48,058 nt of DNA, from contig JAEEKA010000077.1 in NCBI GenBank assembly GCA_016282135.1, positions 1-48,058 on the forward strand. The letters are read 5' to 3'. Every line of letters starts with the position of its first letter. Within the stretch, counting starts at the first letter, position 1. The DNA comes from Oscillospiraceae bacterium. GTDB lineage: Bacteria > Bacillota > Clostridia > Oscillospirales > Oscillospiraceae. Position numbers and translations under genes: made by a program. Below, piece after piece: positions 24,279 to 32,762 of this stretch. The notes under the pieces were generated by a model. It worked only from the letters and a program-made list of their open reading frames with translations, searched no databases and was not told where the DNA came from.

Positions 24279-25190
24279 CACGACCTCCGATATGCGCAGG
24301 AAAATGTGTTCTGCGTCCAGGCAATTTTGCCTTAGGACGTCTTTTTTTGTGCCGAAGCCTTCCGCGAAGCTGTCTCGCAGACCAATTTTCGTCAGCCGGA
24401 GGGGCAGACCGGCGGAGCCGCAGACGTCGGCGATGGCGGTGCCGATGCCCCCCAGAACATTGTGCTCCTCTACGGAGAAGAAGAGGCCTGGCCCTTTGCA
24501 TTCCCGGAGAATCCCCTCGGAATCCAACGGCTTAACGGTATGCACATTGACTACCCGGGCGGAAATCCCTTCCAGTTCCAGCAGGCGGGCGGCCTTCATC
24601 ACCTCGGAGAGAATGCTTCCGGCGGTGAAAACGGTCAGGTCTTTTCCTTCCCGCACCGGCAGGATTTTTCCCGGGGTAAAGGTGTAAGTCTCATCAAAGA
24701 GCTCTTCCTCGCCGCTCATGCCCATCCGGATATAGACGGGACCACGCGTCTCATAGGCGGCCTGTACCGCCCCGGTCAGTTCCCGGGGCGTGGCGGGCGT
24801 GAATACCGTCAGGTTCGGCAGGGCCCGGAGCAGGGCCAGGTCCTCCGTGGTATGGTGGGTGGCTCCCAGGGTGGACCAGGCAAGGCCTGTCCCCATGCCG
24901 ATCAGCTTCACATTGCGGTTTTGCAGGCAGACGTCGTCCCGCAGAAACTCATAGGATCGGTAGACGATAAATGCCCCGGTGGTATAGACGAAGGGGATCT
25001 TCCCGGCTGCGGCCATGCCCGCGGCGGCTGAGAGTTGATTGTTCTCACTGATGCCGAAATTCACTACCTGGTCCGGAAACTCCCGGGCAATCAGCTCGTC
25101 ATAGTCCGTGCCGCTGTCCGACAGGCAGGAGATCACGTTCCGATCCTTTTTCAGAATCTCATACAGTGCCGTTGCGTAAGCTCTTTGCAT
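24252..25190 (-). CDS. Transketolase, C-terminal subunit
   Basis: Pyrimidine-binding half of a split thiamine-diphosphate transketolase, 312 residues. The catalytic Glu49 of GISENNQLSAAAGMA activates the cofactor. TTGAFIVYRSYEFLRDDV, THHTTEDLALLRALPN and PVYIRMG are typical of transketolase Pyr domains, and a C-terminal swivel domain follows. AGGAGG-type ribosome site lies within the N-terminal subunit gene, and the reading frames overlap by 32 bp. Split transketolases in accessory clusters often act on specialised sugars rather than in the pentose phosphate pathway. Here it ends an operon with an AKR, MBOAT and FkbH genes, so a role in making a modified acyl or sugar precursor is possible. 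The substrate is unknown. Confidence 0.88.
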   Translation of the reverse strand: MQRAYATALYEILKKDRNVISCLSDSGTDYDELIAREFPDQVVNFGISENNQLSAAAGMAAAGKIPFVYTTGAFIVYRSYEFLRDDVCLQNRNVKLIGMGTGLAWSTLGATHHTTEDLALLRALPNLTVFTPATPRELTGAVQAAYETRGPVYIRMGMSGEEELFDETYTFTPGKILPVREGKDLTVFTAGSILSEVMKAARLLELEGISARVVNVHTVKPLDSEGILRECKGPGLFFSVEEHNVLGGIGTAIADVCGSAGLPLRLTKIGLRDSFAEGFGTKKDVLRQNCLDAEHIFLRISEVVKNGLSVQI

Positions 25191-26010
25191 ATTCCGCCTC
25201 CTCCTCTGAGATGCCCAGCTCCTGCATAAAGACCTTCAGCTCTTTTTTCTTGGGAAGACGCCAGTGCCAGCCGGGATCGTTCTCCATGATGGACACGCCT
25301 TTTCCTTTTACTGTGCGCAGGAGGACGGCCCGGGGCTTGCCGGAGCGGTTCTCAGCGCTGAGACAGGCCCGAATCGCGTGAATGTCGTGGCCGTCCACTT
25401 CCGCCGTCTCACAGCCGAAGACCTGAAAATGCGGGGCTAAGGATGGAATCCCCATAATGGCTTCCACTCGGTCCATTTTTTGGAGTCCGTTGCAGTCCAC
25501 CAGGACGGTCAGGTTGTCAAGCCCCTGGCGGGAGGCGAACATCAGAGCCTCCCAGGTGGAGCCCTCCTGGCATTCTCCGTCTCCCACCAGACAGTAGACC
25601 TTTTCCGATCTGCCGTCCAGCTTTTTTGCGAAAGCGGCGCCCGCGGCAAAGCCGAGCCCGTGGCCCAGGGAGCCGGTGGAGCACTCCACGCCGGGGACGG
25701 CAGGGAAGCAGGGCTCGCCCCCCAGGCTGCTGCTCGGCTTGGAGAAGCTCAAAAACGTGTCCCGGTCAAAGAAGCCCCGCCGATAGAGCTCGCAGTACAG
25801 GGCAAGGCTGCCGTGTCCCTTGCTGAGAATAAACCAGTCCCGGGTCGGGTCCTGGGGATTTTGCGGATTCACATGGAGCACGCCCTGCTCATAGAGCGCA
25901 TACATGGTCTCCACGATGGAAAAAGCAGAGGCGAGGTGTGCGTTGCTGGCGCTGTATGCGGCAAGAAAAATATCCTTCCGGATTTCTTTTGTGATGCAAT
26001 CGTAATCCAT
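25159..26010 (-). CDS. Transketolase, N-terminal subunit
   Basis: Diphosphate-binding half of the split transketolase, 283 residues. It carries the ThDP motif from GDG (143-145) to Asn174 (GDGECQEGSTWEALMFA...VDCNG), with ILSKGHGSLALYC (61-73) and STGSLGHGLGFAAG (111-124) as other substrate and cofactor blocks. AGGTG lies before the ATG, 10 bp after the aldo/keto reductase stop, so it is in the same operon. It should form a heterotetramer with the C-terminal subunit. Confidence 0.88.
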   Translation of the reverse strand: MDYDCITKEIRKDIFLAAYSASNAHLASAFSIVETMYALYEQGVLHVNPQNPQDPTRDWFILSKGHGSLALYCELYRRGFFDRDTFLSFSKPSSSLGGEPCFPAVPGVECSTGSLGHGLGFAAGAAFAKKLDGRSEKVYCLVGDGECQEGSTWEALMFASRQGLDNLTVLVDCNGLQKMDRVEAIMGIPSLAPHFQVFGCETAEVDGHDIHAIRACLSAENRSGKPRAVLLRTVKGKGVSIMENDPGWHWRLPKKKELKVFMQELGISEEEAEYAKSLRNGTV

Positions 26011-26020
26011 AATTCACCTG

Positions 26021-26830
26021 CTATCCAAATAGCGTCAGGGTTTCCGAATCCAGACCGGACCAGCCCAGATTCGAAAGGCTGGTCAGATCGTTCATATCTG
26101 CTTCCGACAGAGAAAAATCCAAATCCAGGTTGGATCGCATCCTCTGGGGATTTGTGCTTTTCACAATGGGAATGACGCCTCGCTGCACGCACCATCGCAG
26201 AATGATCTGGGCGGGAGTCCTGCCGTAATGCTCCGCAAGGGAAATCAGCTCCTTCTTCCGCAGCAGCTTCCCCGACCGGAGGGGACTCCAGGCCTGCACC
26301 GCGATGCCGCTTCGGCGGCAGTATTCGGTCAGTTCAATCTGCGGCCAGCCCGGATGCAGCTCAATCTGATTCACCAGGGGGAAAACGGAGCAGTGGGGGA
26401 GAAGGGCCTCCAGCTGAGTTTGATTGAAATTGCTTACGCCGATATACCGAACTATTCCGGCCTGCACAAGCGATTCCATCCGGGCCCAGACGGACGCGTT
26501 AATCTCCGCCCAATCCGGGTGCAGGGCCTTGGAGGCGGGCCAGTGCATCAGATACAGGTCCAGATAATCGCACTTCAGGTTTTGAATGGTCTTTTCGCAG
26601 GCTTCCTCCACCCGGTTTCTGTCTTCGTTCCAGAGTTTTCCGGAGACCCAGAGCCCCGAACGGCTCGCTTCGGCGATGGCGCTGCCGATTGCCTCCTCAT
26701 TGCCGTAGACGGAGGCAGTGTCTATCAGCCGATAGCCGGCTTGGAGGGCGTTTCGGATGATTTCAGCGGTATCAGCAGTGTTTTCCAGCTTCCAGGTTCC
26801 GAAACCGATGGATGGCAAATCACTCTTCAT
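26021..26830 (-). CDS. Aldo/keto reductase
   Basis: NADPH-dependent carbonyl reductase of the AKR superfamily, about 269 residues from ATG 26830. The catalytic tetrad is complete: Asp37, Tyr42, Lys65 and His96 (RLIDTASVYG, GKLW, LMHWP). The C-terminal NADP-binding text VIPIVKSTNPQRMRSNLDLDFSL is present. I chose ATG 26830 over 26848 because GAGGAA precedes it; either overlaps the upstream SGNH gene. It lies between the SGNH/MBOAT pair and the transketolase pair. It may reduce a ketone or aldehyde made by the transketolase; that is inference. Confidence 0.85.
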   Translation of the reverse strand: MKSDLPSIGFGTWKLENTADTAEIIRNALQAGYRLIDTASVYGNEEAIGSAIAEASRSGLWVSGKLWNEDRNRVEEACEKTIQNLKCDYLDLYLMHWPASKALHPDWAEINASVWARMESLVQAGIVRYIGVSNFNQTQLEALLPHCSVFPLVNQIELHPGWPQIELTEYCRRSGIAVQAWSPLRSGKLLRKKELISLAEHYGRTPAQIILRWCVQRGVIPIVKSTNPQRMRSNLDLDFSLSEADMNDLTSLSNLGWSGLDSETLTLFG

Positions 26831-27896
26831 TGTTGGTTCGTTCCTCATAGATCTTCAGAATGGCGGCTTTTGTCTCAGCCTTCATCTTGTCCCAACCGGG
26901 CATGCGTTCATCCATGAAGGCATAATCCGGGTCGTCCTTCCGGCTGGGAATCCCGTACTGCTCCAGAAGCAGGGAGGACAGATACCGGGTGTACTTTTCT
27001 GCGCCGTAAATGGTCACATGGTCCTCATTATAGAAATCCCAGCCGTAATTCAGCCCCATTTTTTCCGTGTACTCGTTGAAATCCAGGAACGGATAGCCCC
27101 GGGATTCGACAATTTCCGACACATAGTTGAAAATGCGTTTATGGGATTCCTTCTCCGCATAGGGCGAAACCGCGAACATGCAGGGAACGTCGATGGAGTC
27201 CAGATAGCTGAGCAGCTCATTCAGAATCGCCTCAGTGTCTGCAGAGACAGGCGCTTTTTCCTCCGTGGCAAATACGTATTGCGGGATCGGCGCCTGCTTT
27301 TGCACAAAGTGGAAGCCGCAGTAGGGATGCTGATACTTTCCCAACAGCATTTCTACGTTCATTTCCGTGTAATCCGGAATATTCTGGTGGTATTTCAGAA
27401 TGTCCAGATAATAGGGGAGCTTTTCCCCCTCAATCTGGGTGCCCACGTAGTCGTGGATAAATTCCGCCTTGTTTCGGGAAAATCGCATGCCGTTCAGTGT
27501 GTTGCGGTAGGGTACCTCGGCGGGCGGCTGCGCGTCTTCATTTTCCGGATCCCGGTATTGGAAGCAGCGGGCGTCCAAAATGATTAACTTCGGCTGCTGG
27601 GTTTTCAGCAGCTCTTGAATCAGAGGCTTGTAGAGCTCCGGCTGGATCGTGTTGGCGCCGTAGACATAGGAAACAATCCCAAATTCCTCCCATGCTGTCA
27701 GGGGCGAATAATACACGAAGGCGGCGCTGCCGCCGATATAGACCAAGTCCAGAGAATTCTCTTTTTCCCCGTAGAAGCCGTTGATGTTTTTCACGTCGGG
27801 AAAATTCGGCTTGGCCAGCCAGGTCAGGCAGTGAACCACCAGAACGAAAATCACAAGAAAGGCGGCGATCCGCAGGATTGGTTTGATCTTCTCCAT
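26820..27896 (-). CDS. SGNH-type membrane-anchored partner of the MBOAT acyltransferase
   Basis: A 358-residue protein with one N-terminal transmembrane segment (about 8-25) and an extracytoplasmic SGNH-like domain. Ser57 lies in the GGSAAF motif (block I), and the C-terminal block has DH at 292-293 (NEDHVTIYGAEKYT), so a Ser-His-Asp type site is plausible. Its ATG overlaps the MBOAT stop (TGATG) with GGAGG 6-7 bp upstream. Pairs of MBOAT and SGNH proteins are known from DltB/DltD and AlgI/AlgJ/AlgX, where the outside protein finishes acyl transfer. It is probably not DltD itself. The acyl group and acceptor are unknown. Confidence 0.75.
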   Translation of the reverse strand: MEKIKPILRIAAFLVIFVLVVHCLTWLAKPNFPDVKNINGFYGEKENSLDLVYIGGSAAFVYYSPLTAWEEFGIVSYVYGANTIQPELYKPLIQELLKTQQPKLIILDARCFQYRDPENEDAQPPAEVPYRNTLNGMRFSRNKAEFIHDYVGTQIEGEKLPYYLDILKYHQNIPDYTEMNVEMLLGKYQHPYCGFHFVQKQAPIPQYVFATEEKAPVSADTEAILNELLSYLDSIDVPCMFAVSPYAEKESHKRIFNYVSEIVESRGYPFLDFNEYTEKMGLNYGWDFYNEDHVTIYGAEKYTRYLSSLLLEQYGIPSRKDDPDYAFMDERMPGWDKMKAETKAAILKIYEERTNNEE

Positions 27897-29443
27897 CAGA
27901 ATCCTCCGTAAATAAAGTCTTCGGGCTGGAAGCCGGGACCGTAAACGCCAAAGCAAATGATTGTGATGATCATGGAAAAGAGAATCAGCCAACGGAACCA
28001 GAGGGACTGCTTGTCAAAACGCTCTCCCACCGAAATGCCCTTGTATTTCAGTGTGTCGACAAGGGTAATTCCCAGCAACGAGGCCGCCAGTGCGAACAGC
28101 TTCCAAAAGGCGTGACGCCGGGTCAGGCTGAAAAAGCTGACCGCTCTGCAAAACTTGGTGATGGCCTCCATCGAAGGAAATGAGAAGAGATTGGAAAGGA
28201 TTTTCCCGCTCTGGGAAAGGGTTGGGGACAGAGTGATGAGCCAGATAATCAGCATCAGCAGCAGAGTCCGGGCCGATTGCAGCAGGTGAAAGGAGAAACA
28301 ATTCGTTTTGAGGTGAAGCTTTTCCGATGCCTTTTTCAAGCAATCGCTGAAAATTTCACTCAGGGAGAAATAGACCCAGGGCAGCATACCGGCGGCAAAG
28401 AAATACTTCCAGGTGGCGCCGTGCCAGAAGCCGATGACAGCCCACAGGATCCAGATTGCCAGAATCAGGGGCAGCTTCTTTCCGGCTTTTTTTCCGAAGC
28501 GTTTTTTTACCCGGCTTCCCAGCTTTTGGAAGCGGGTGGATTTCAGCAGGGGATAGAGGATGTAGTCCTTGCCCCAAAGGCCCAGGGTGATGTGCCACCT
28601 GCGCCAGAATTCGGAGAGGTTCCGGGAGAAGAAGGGGCTTTCAAAATTCTCCGGCAGCCTGACACCGTAGAGCCTGGAGGCGCCTAGCACAATGTCCATG
28701 CAGCCGGAAAAATCGCAGTAGATCTGCAGGGCATACATGACGACGCCCAAAAGCAGCAGCGGGCCGGAGAATTTCTCCGTGTCGGAAAAGACAAGCTTTA
28801 CATGGGCGGCCAGTGTGTCTGCCACAAACATCTTTTTCAGCAGGCCGTAGACAATCCGGTGAAAGCCCTGAAAGACGTTCTCCCAGCGCAGGGGACGGGG
28901 CTCGAAAAGCTCCGTTTTCAATTCCGGGTAACGGAGGATAGGGCCGGATACCAGACAGGGATAGTAGCAGGCGAACAGGGCAAGCTTGCAATAATTCCGC
29001 TCCGCCTGGGCGGTGGTACGGTATACGTCCACCAGATAGCCCCAGAGGGACAGAGAGTAATAGGAAATCCCGATGGGGGCGATCAGGTCCACGGTTCCAA
29101 GCTGAAGATTCAGATGGAACAGAGCGCCGAACGCGTTGATGGAGTTGGGAAAGACGTTGACGTATTTGAGCAGAAAGAGCACGCCGATAATCAGGCCGAT
29201 GCTTGCGGTCACGACGATCCGCTTTTGACGCTCCGTTCTGCACTTCTCCTGCATCAGTCTGGCGCCCACGTAGGCGACAAGGGTGCCGAAGAGAAAATAA
29301 TAAAAGACCCTCCAACTGTTCAGCAGGAAGAACACGGCGCTGAACAGCAGCAGGAAAACCCACCGGACCTTCTTCGGACAGAGATAGAAGACAAGGACGG
29401 TGAGCGCCAGAAATACGAAGAAATTGATGGATGTAATGGTCAT
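27896..29443 (-). CDS. MBOAT family membrane O-acyltransferase
   Basis: A 515-residue polytopic membrane protein of the AlgI/DltB type, which passes an acyl group across the membrane to an external polymer. The conserved EFWRRWHITLGLWGKDYILYPL block (His284) and the catalytic His341 in VIGFWHGATWKYFFAAG are both present. SGPILRYPEL and DFSGCMDIVLGAS are further family blocks. About a dozen hydrophobic segments. The start overlaps the preceding MaoC-like gene by 4 bp. In DltB the donor is a carrier protein; here an ACP gene lies two genes upstream, so donor acyl-ACP is plausible. Confidence 0.9.
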   Translation of the reverse strand: MTITSINFFVFLALTVLVFYLCPKKVRWVFLLLFSAVFFLLNSWRVFYYFLFGTLVAYVGARLMQEKCRTERQKRIVVTASIGLIIGVLFLLKYVNVFPNSINAFGALFHLNLQLGTVDLIAPIGISYYSLSLWGYLVDVYRTTAQAERNYCKLALFACYYPCLVSGPILRYPELKTELFEPRPLRWENVFQGFHRIVYGLLKKMFVADTLAAHVKLVFSDTEKFSGPLLLLGVVMYALQIYCDFSGCMDIVLGASRLYGVRLPENFESPFFSRNLSEFWRRWHITLGLWGKDYILYPLLKSTRFQKLGSRVKKRFGKKAGKKLPLILAIWILWAVIGFWHGATWKYFFAAGMLPWVYFSLSEIFSDCLKKASEKLHLKTNCFSFHLLQSARTLLLMLIIWLITLSPTLSQSGKILSNLFSFPSMEAITKFCRAVSFFSLTRRHAFWKLFALAASLLGITLVDTLKYKGISVGERFDKQSLWFRWLILFSMIITIICFGVYGPGFQPEDFIYGGF

Positions 29444-29874
29444 TCCGCCGCCTCTTTCGTCAAAAAGCCGACCCGCAGTTTTCCCTTGCAGACCTTCTGC
29501 CCGTCGGTGTTGAAGATCTCAAATTTCAAGACCATGGTTTGAAAACGTTCGTCCATTTCCCGGACGGTGCCTACCACCCGCAGCGGACATTTGGAGAGAA
29601 AGACGGGCCGCAGGAAATCGGTCTCAACGCTGTGAATGATGCAGAACTTCCCCGGCAGGTACATGCCCGCCAGGGTGGAAAGCGCGGCAGCAGTAAGCTG
29701 CCCATAGACCACGGGCTCCGGAAAACCGGCTCCGCAGGCATAGTCCGGGTCACAGTGCAGGGGATTCCGGTCGCCGGAGATTGCCCGGAAGGCCTCCATC
29801 TTCGCCTCGTCCAGAGAAAAGAGAAACTCCTCGCTGTGACCCACAGAAAGGTCGGAAAACTTATATTCGTTCAT
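29440..29874 (-). CDS. MaoC-like hot-dog dehydratase/hydratase
   Basis: A 144-residue hot-dog protein with the hydratase motif AISGDRNPLHCD (Asp35 and His40), similar to (R)-specific enoyl hydratases. GFPEPVVYGQLTAAALSTL follows as usual. It lies between the ACP and MBOAT genes with a 4-bp overlap to the latter and 6 bp from the ACP. Possible role: adding or removing water on an ACP-bound acyl chain, so making a hydroxyacyl or enoyl group. Activity on ACP rather than CoA is inferred from context only. Confidence 0.82.
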   Translation of the reverse strand: MNEYKFSDLSVGHSEEFLFSLDEAKMEAFRAISGDRNPLHCDPDYACGAGFPEPVVYGQLTAAALSTLAGMYLPGKFCIIHSVETDFLRPVFLSKCPLRVVGTVREMDERFQTMVLKFEIFNTDGQKVCKGKLRVGFLTKEAAE

Positions 29875-29880
29875 TGAGCT

Positions 29881-30120
29881 TCAAACGCGCTGCAGGATCA
29901 CGTCCACCATCTCGCCGACGTTTTTGAAGCTGACAACCTCATTCATGTTGAATTTGATGCCGAACTTTGCCTCAATTGCCACCACCAGGTTGATGTGCTC
30001 CAGGCTGTCCCAGTCCTCAATGTCATTGGCGGTGGTTTCCGCATTCACATGGATCTCCTCGTCGTCAAAAACGTCCTGAAATACCTCGTCCAGCTGGGCG
30101 TAAATCTCTTCCTTTGTCAT
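29881..30120 (-). CDS. Acyl carrier protein (cluster-specific)
   Basis: A 79-residue carrier protein with the phosphopantetheine site Ser39 in WDSLEHINLVVAIE. It resembles carrier proteins that accompany FkbH-type HAD proteins rather than fatty-acid ACP. It follows the FkbH-like gene by 3 bp. A phosphopantetheinyl transferase that could activate it lies about 2 kb upstream on the same strand (32024-32728). Confidence 0.92.
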   Translation of the reverse strand: MTKEEIYAQLDEVFQDVFDDEEIHVNAETTANDIEDWDSLEHINLVVAIEAKFGIKFNMNEVVSFKNVGEMVDVILQRV

Positions 30121-30123
30121 AAG

Positions 30124-31905
30124 TCAGTCCTCCACACTGATAAATCTGTTTTTGTTTTGATAGCCTTCCAAATCCAACTGCCAGACGGTGTTTCCTTCCG
30201 TGTCCTCGGAAAGCTTCGTGAACCCCTGCAGCTGGTAGAAATCCCGGACCATTCCGTTCTTCGCGGTGGGATAGTAGTAGCCGTATACGGTCTTGACGCC
30301 CATCGCCCGGCATTTTGCCGCCAGCGCGTCCATCATAGCGAATTCCATGTCCCGTTTCAGGACTCGGCAGCTCATGATCCAGAGCTCCAAGTGCAGCGCT
30401 TCCCCGCGCCTGCGGCCGATCACGACGGATACAACGCCGTTGTCGCCGAATTTATCCGCCAGCTTTCCGTACAGGGTGACGCAGTTCGGGTCATTGGCTG
30501 CCGCTTCAATCTCCGCTTGGGTGTAGCGCTTTGTGGTGAGATTGAATTGGTTGCTCTTGTTGGTGAGTTGCGCGATCCGCTGCATATACAGGGGAATGAA
30601 GCCCTCGATCCGGGCAGTCATGTGCAGGGAACGCAGATATTCGTCGTAGTCGGTGAAGCTCTGCAGCAGATCGGCCCGTTTGGCGTTCTGCTGATAGAGC
30701 TTTTGCTTGTTCAGGTCTTCCGTCGAGATTCCGACGCACTCAAAATAGCCGCTTCGGTCCAGAATGCGAATGAATTTTTCCGGTTCGTCTCCGATGTCCG
30801 GCACGGAGACGTTGGGGAAGCTCTGCCGGATGATCTCCCGTTCGGCGGGATTGTCGTCTACAAAGACGATGCTGTCGACCCCGATGTTCAGCGCTGCGGC
30901 GATTTCCGCTAGGTTCTGAGACTTGGGCAGCCAGTTGGCCTTGATGACGATGAAATCCTCCTGTTTCAGAACGCCCTCCGGATGTCCCAGTCCGGCCAGA
31001 GCGCTGCACATTTCGTTCTTGCTGTCAATATTCAGAAGAATTCCGAGCTGTTGCTGTTCTTTCAGATATGACTGAAAGGCGGTAAAGGCCTCGCTTCGGG
31101 CGGTCTCCTGTCCGATGGAGAGATTCTCCACACCGTCGTCTCCGACAATTCCGCCCCAAAGGGTGTTGTCCAGGTCCAGGGCGAAGGCCTTCTTGTTTTT
31201 GCCGTAGACAGCCTTGATAATGTTGGCAACACTGTTGGCCAGGCAGGGAATCGCCTGCACAGCCAGGGCGTATTTGTACAGATACCAGGCAGATTCATCG
31301 TGCCACCGATCCAGACCGTACTGGGCGGAGAGATAATTCAGATCATGGATCAGAAAGGCGCTGTGGGACTCCGCGTACTCCGCGAATTTCAGGTTGAGCC
31401 TTGTAAGAAAGTTCACCCGGCCGTGAATGTCCGCGGCGTCTTTGCTTCCCAACAGCCGATAAAAGGGATAGTCGAAGTTGTTCTGGATGATCGTGCAGTG
31501 ATATTTTTCCGCAAGGGCTTCCCAAACGGAAACGAAACGTTGATATTCAGATTCCAGCTTCTCCTGAACGGCTTCCGGCGAATCGGTGAGCTCCGGAAAG
31601 CGGCGAATATTCCGCCAGGAGGTGTGGATAAATACAAGATCCGGACCCAACTCGTCCAACTCCGGGTTCCCGAAAACCGCGTCCTCGTAGAACCGGTTGT
31701 ATTCCGACTCGAAAAACGTCGGCTTTATCCCATGATGCAGGAGAAAGAGCTCCAAAAGCTGTTTGATGTCGCTGGTGGTGGAACCGCCCAATATCGCCGC
31801 TTTGATTTCCAGAAATTGTTCCGACGCGGCGAGCAGTTCTCGTTTGAGCCGCTTTTTTTTGCTCAGGAGATACTCCGCGTCAAAGGGATACTCGAATTCC
31901 TTCAT
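30124..31905 (-). CDS. FkbH-like HAD-IIIC family protein
   Basis: A 593-residue multidomain protein. The N-terminal part is SGNH-like (ILGGSTTSDI, Ser42). The HAD domain has the nucleophile motif DLDNTLWGGIVGDDG (Asp244, Asp246) and VFVDDNPAEREI, and the C-terminal region resembles GNAT acyltransferases (FGDNGVVSVVIG...LHLELWIMSCRVL). FkbH proteins take glyceryl from 1,3-bisphosphoglycerate and load it onto a carrier protein. AGGAGG precedes the ATG, and a promoter lies at 31947-31975. It heads the operon with ACP, MaoC-like, MBOAT, SGNH, AKR and transketolase genes. The actual acyl donor may differ from glyceryl. Confidence 0.88.
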   Translation of the reverse strand: MKEFEYPFDAEYLLSKKKRLKRELLAASEQFLEIKAAILGGSTTSDIKQLLELFLLHHGIKPTFFESEYNRFYEDAVFGNPELDELGPDLVFIHTSWRNIRRFPELTDSPEAVQEKLESEYQRFVSVWEALAEKYHCTIIQNNFDYPFYRLLGSKDAADIHGRVNFLTRLNLKFAEYAESHSAFLIHDLNYLSAQYGLDRWHDESAWYLYKYALAVQAIPCLANSVANIIKAVYGKNKKAFALDLDNTLWGGIVGDDGVENLSIGQETARSEAFTAFQSYLKEQQQLGILLNIDSKNEMCSALAGLGHPEGVLKQEDFIVIKANWLPKSQNLAEIAAALNIGVDSIVFVDDNPAEREIIRQSFPNVSVPDIGDEPEKFIRILDRSGYFECVGISTEDLNKQKLYQQNAKRADLLQSFTDYDEYLRSLHMTARIEGFIPLYMQRIAQLTNKSNQFNLTTKRYTQAEIEAAANDPNCVTLYGKLADKFGDNGVVSVVIGRRRGEALHLELWIMSCRVLKRDMEFAMMDALAAKCRAMGVKTVYGYYYPTAKNGMVRDFYQLQGFTKLSEDTEGNTVWQLDLEGYQNKNRFISVED

Positions 31906-31946
31906 AATGCCTCCTACGGGCCGAAACCACGCATATAATCCATACT

Positions 31947-31975
31947 ATAATACAAGGGAAGCGCGCAGAAATCAA
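31947..31975 (-). promoter_or_regulatory. Promoter of the FkbH-MBOAT-transketolase operon
   Basis: On the minus strand TTGATT (31970-31975), 17-bp spacer, TATTAT (31947-31952). A short inverted repeat CAAGA/TCTTG (31973-31989 region) overlaps the -35 side. It separates this operon from the phosphopantetheinyl transferase gene. Confidence 0.65.
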
Positions 31976-32023
31976 GAATAAATCTTGGAGTGCTGTGTTT
32001 TTATGGACATGATTGGGTGAATT

Positions 32024-32728
32024 TTAGCGGCAGGACCGCAGAGAAAGTAAATCAGCCAGATCCGGGAAATTACGTTCTGTAAGCGGGACTTCTTTCAGCG
32101 GCAGCTCAACGCTGCAAAGCGCGTATTCATAATCAGCGCCATAGAAGCTCCGAAAGAAGAAAGAGCGGGGGTCAAGCTGCTGCCGAACGGAGACCGCGTC
32201 CTGCCGGATCTGAATGCAGAACGCGTTTGGAGGCAGCCGGAACCCCAGACCGATGGCCTTCAAAAAGCTTTCCTTCAAGGTCCAAAGCCGGAAAAACAGA
32301 CGATCCCGTTCTGGCTCGTTTTTGCAGTCCAGAAGAGCCTGATACTCTTCGGAACAAAAATATCGCCGGGCAACCCTCAGCGGGGCCGCCCGAACCTTCT
32401 CCACGTCGCAGCCGATTTCATGATCAGAGACAGCGCAAAGAACCCTTGTGCCGGAGTGGGAAATGTTAAAAAAGTGATTATCGTTCGGAAGATAAGGTTT
32501 GCCGTTTTCATCCTGCTCCAAGCGCGGGGCGGGCAGTCCGAGCTCTGCCAGGGCGGCCTCCAGGAGGACTCCGGCGCCAAGGGACAAAAGTTTCCCCCTG
32601 GGTGGGCGTACCCGGTCAACTTTTTCCCTGCGCGTCTCGGAAACGCATTGATACAGCCGCAGGAATAATTCAGGATCCTCCAGCGGGCCAACATCGGCGG
32701 TATAAAGACTGATTTCATTTGACGGCAT
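32024..32728 (-). CDS. 4'-phosphopantetheinyl transferase (Sfp type)
   Basis: Transfers phosphopantetheine from CoA to carrier proteins. The 234-residue length and motifs fit the Sfp group: FFNISHSGTRVLCAVSD, IGCDVEKVR (metal-binding Asp and Glu) and RLWTLKESFLKAIGLGF (the WxxKES motif). AAAGGA precedes the ATG. It lies 34 bp after the diguanylate cyclase gene on the same strand and upstream of the ACP-containing operon. Its probable client is the 29881-30120 carrier protein, though broad Sfp types can modify many. Confidence 0.9.
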   Translation of the reverse strand: MPSNEISLYTADVGPLEDPELFLRLYQCVSETRREKVDRVRPPRGKLLSLGAGVLLEAALAELGLPAPRLEQDENGKPYLPNDNHFFNISHSGTRVLCAVSDHEIGCDVEKVRAAPLRVARRYFCSEEYQALLDCKNEPERDRLFFRLWTLKESFLKAIGLGFRLPPNAFCIQIRQDAVSVRQQLDPRSFFFRSFYGADYEYALCSVELPLKEVPLTERNFPDLADLLSLRSCR

Positions 32729-32762
32729 TGCGTTAAATCCTTTTTTCGTTATTTTTTATTAC

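Noticed and set aside
24252-26010. 1-deoxyxylulose-5-phosphate synthase
   Set aside because: The split structure and the GDGECQEGSTWEA and THHTTEDLALLR blocks fit transketolase rather than Dxs.
26820-27992. Longer SGNH reading from 27992 (390 residues)
   Set aside because: The added 32 residues overlap the MBOAT gene in another frame; ATG 27896 has GGAGG and leads directly into the signal anchor.
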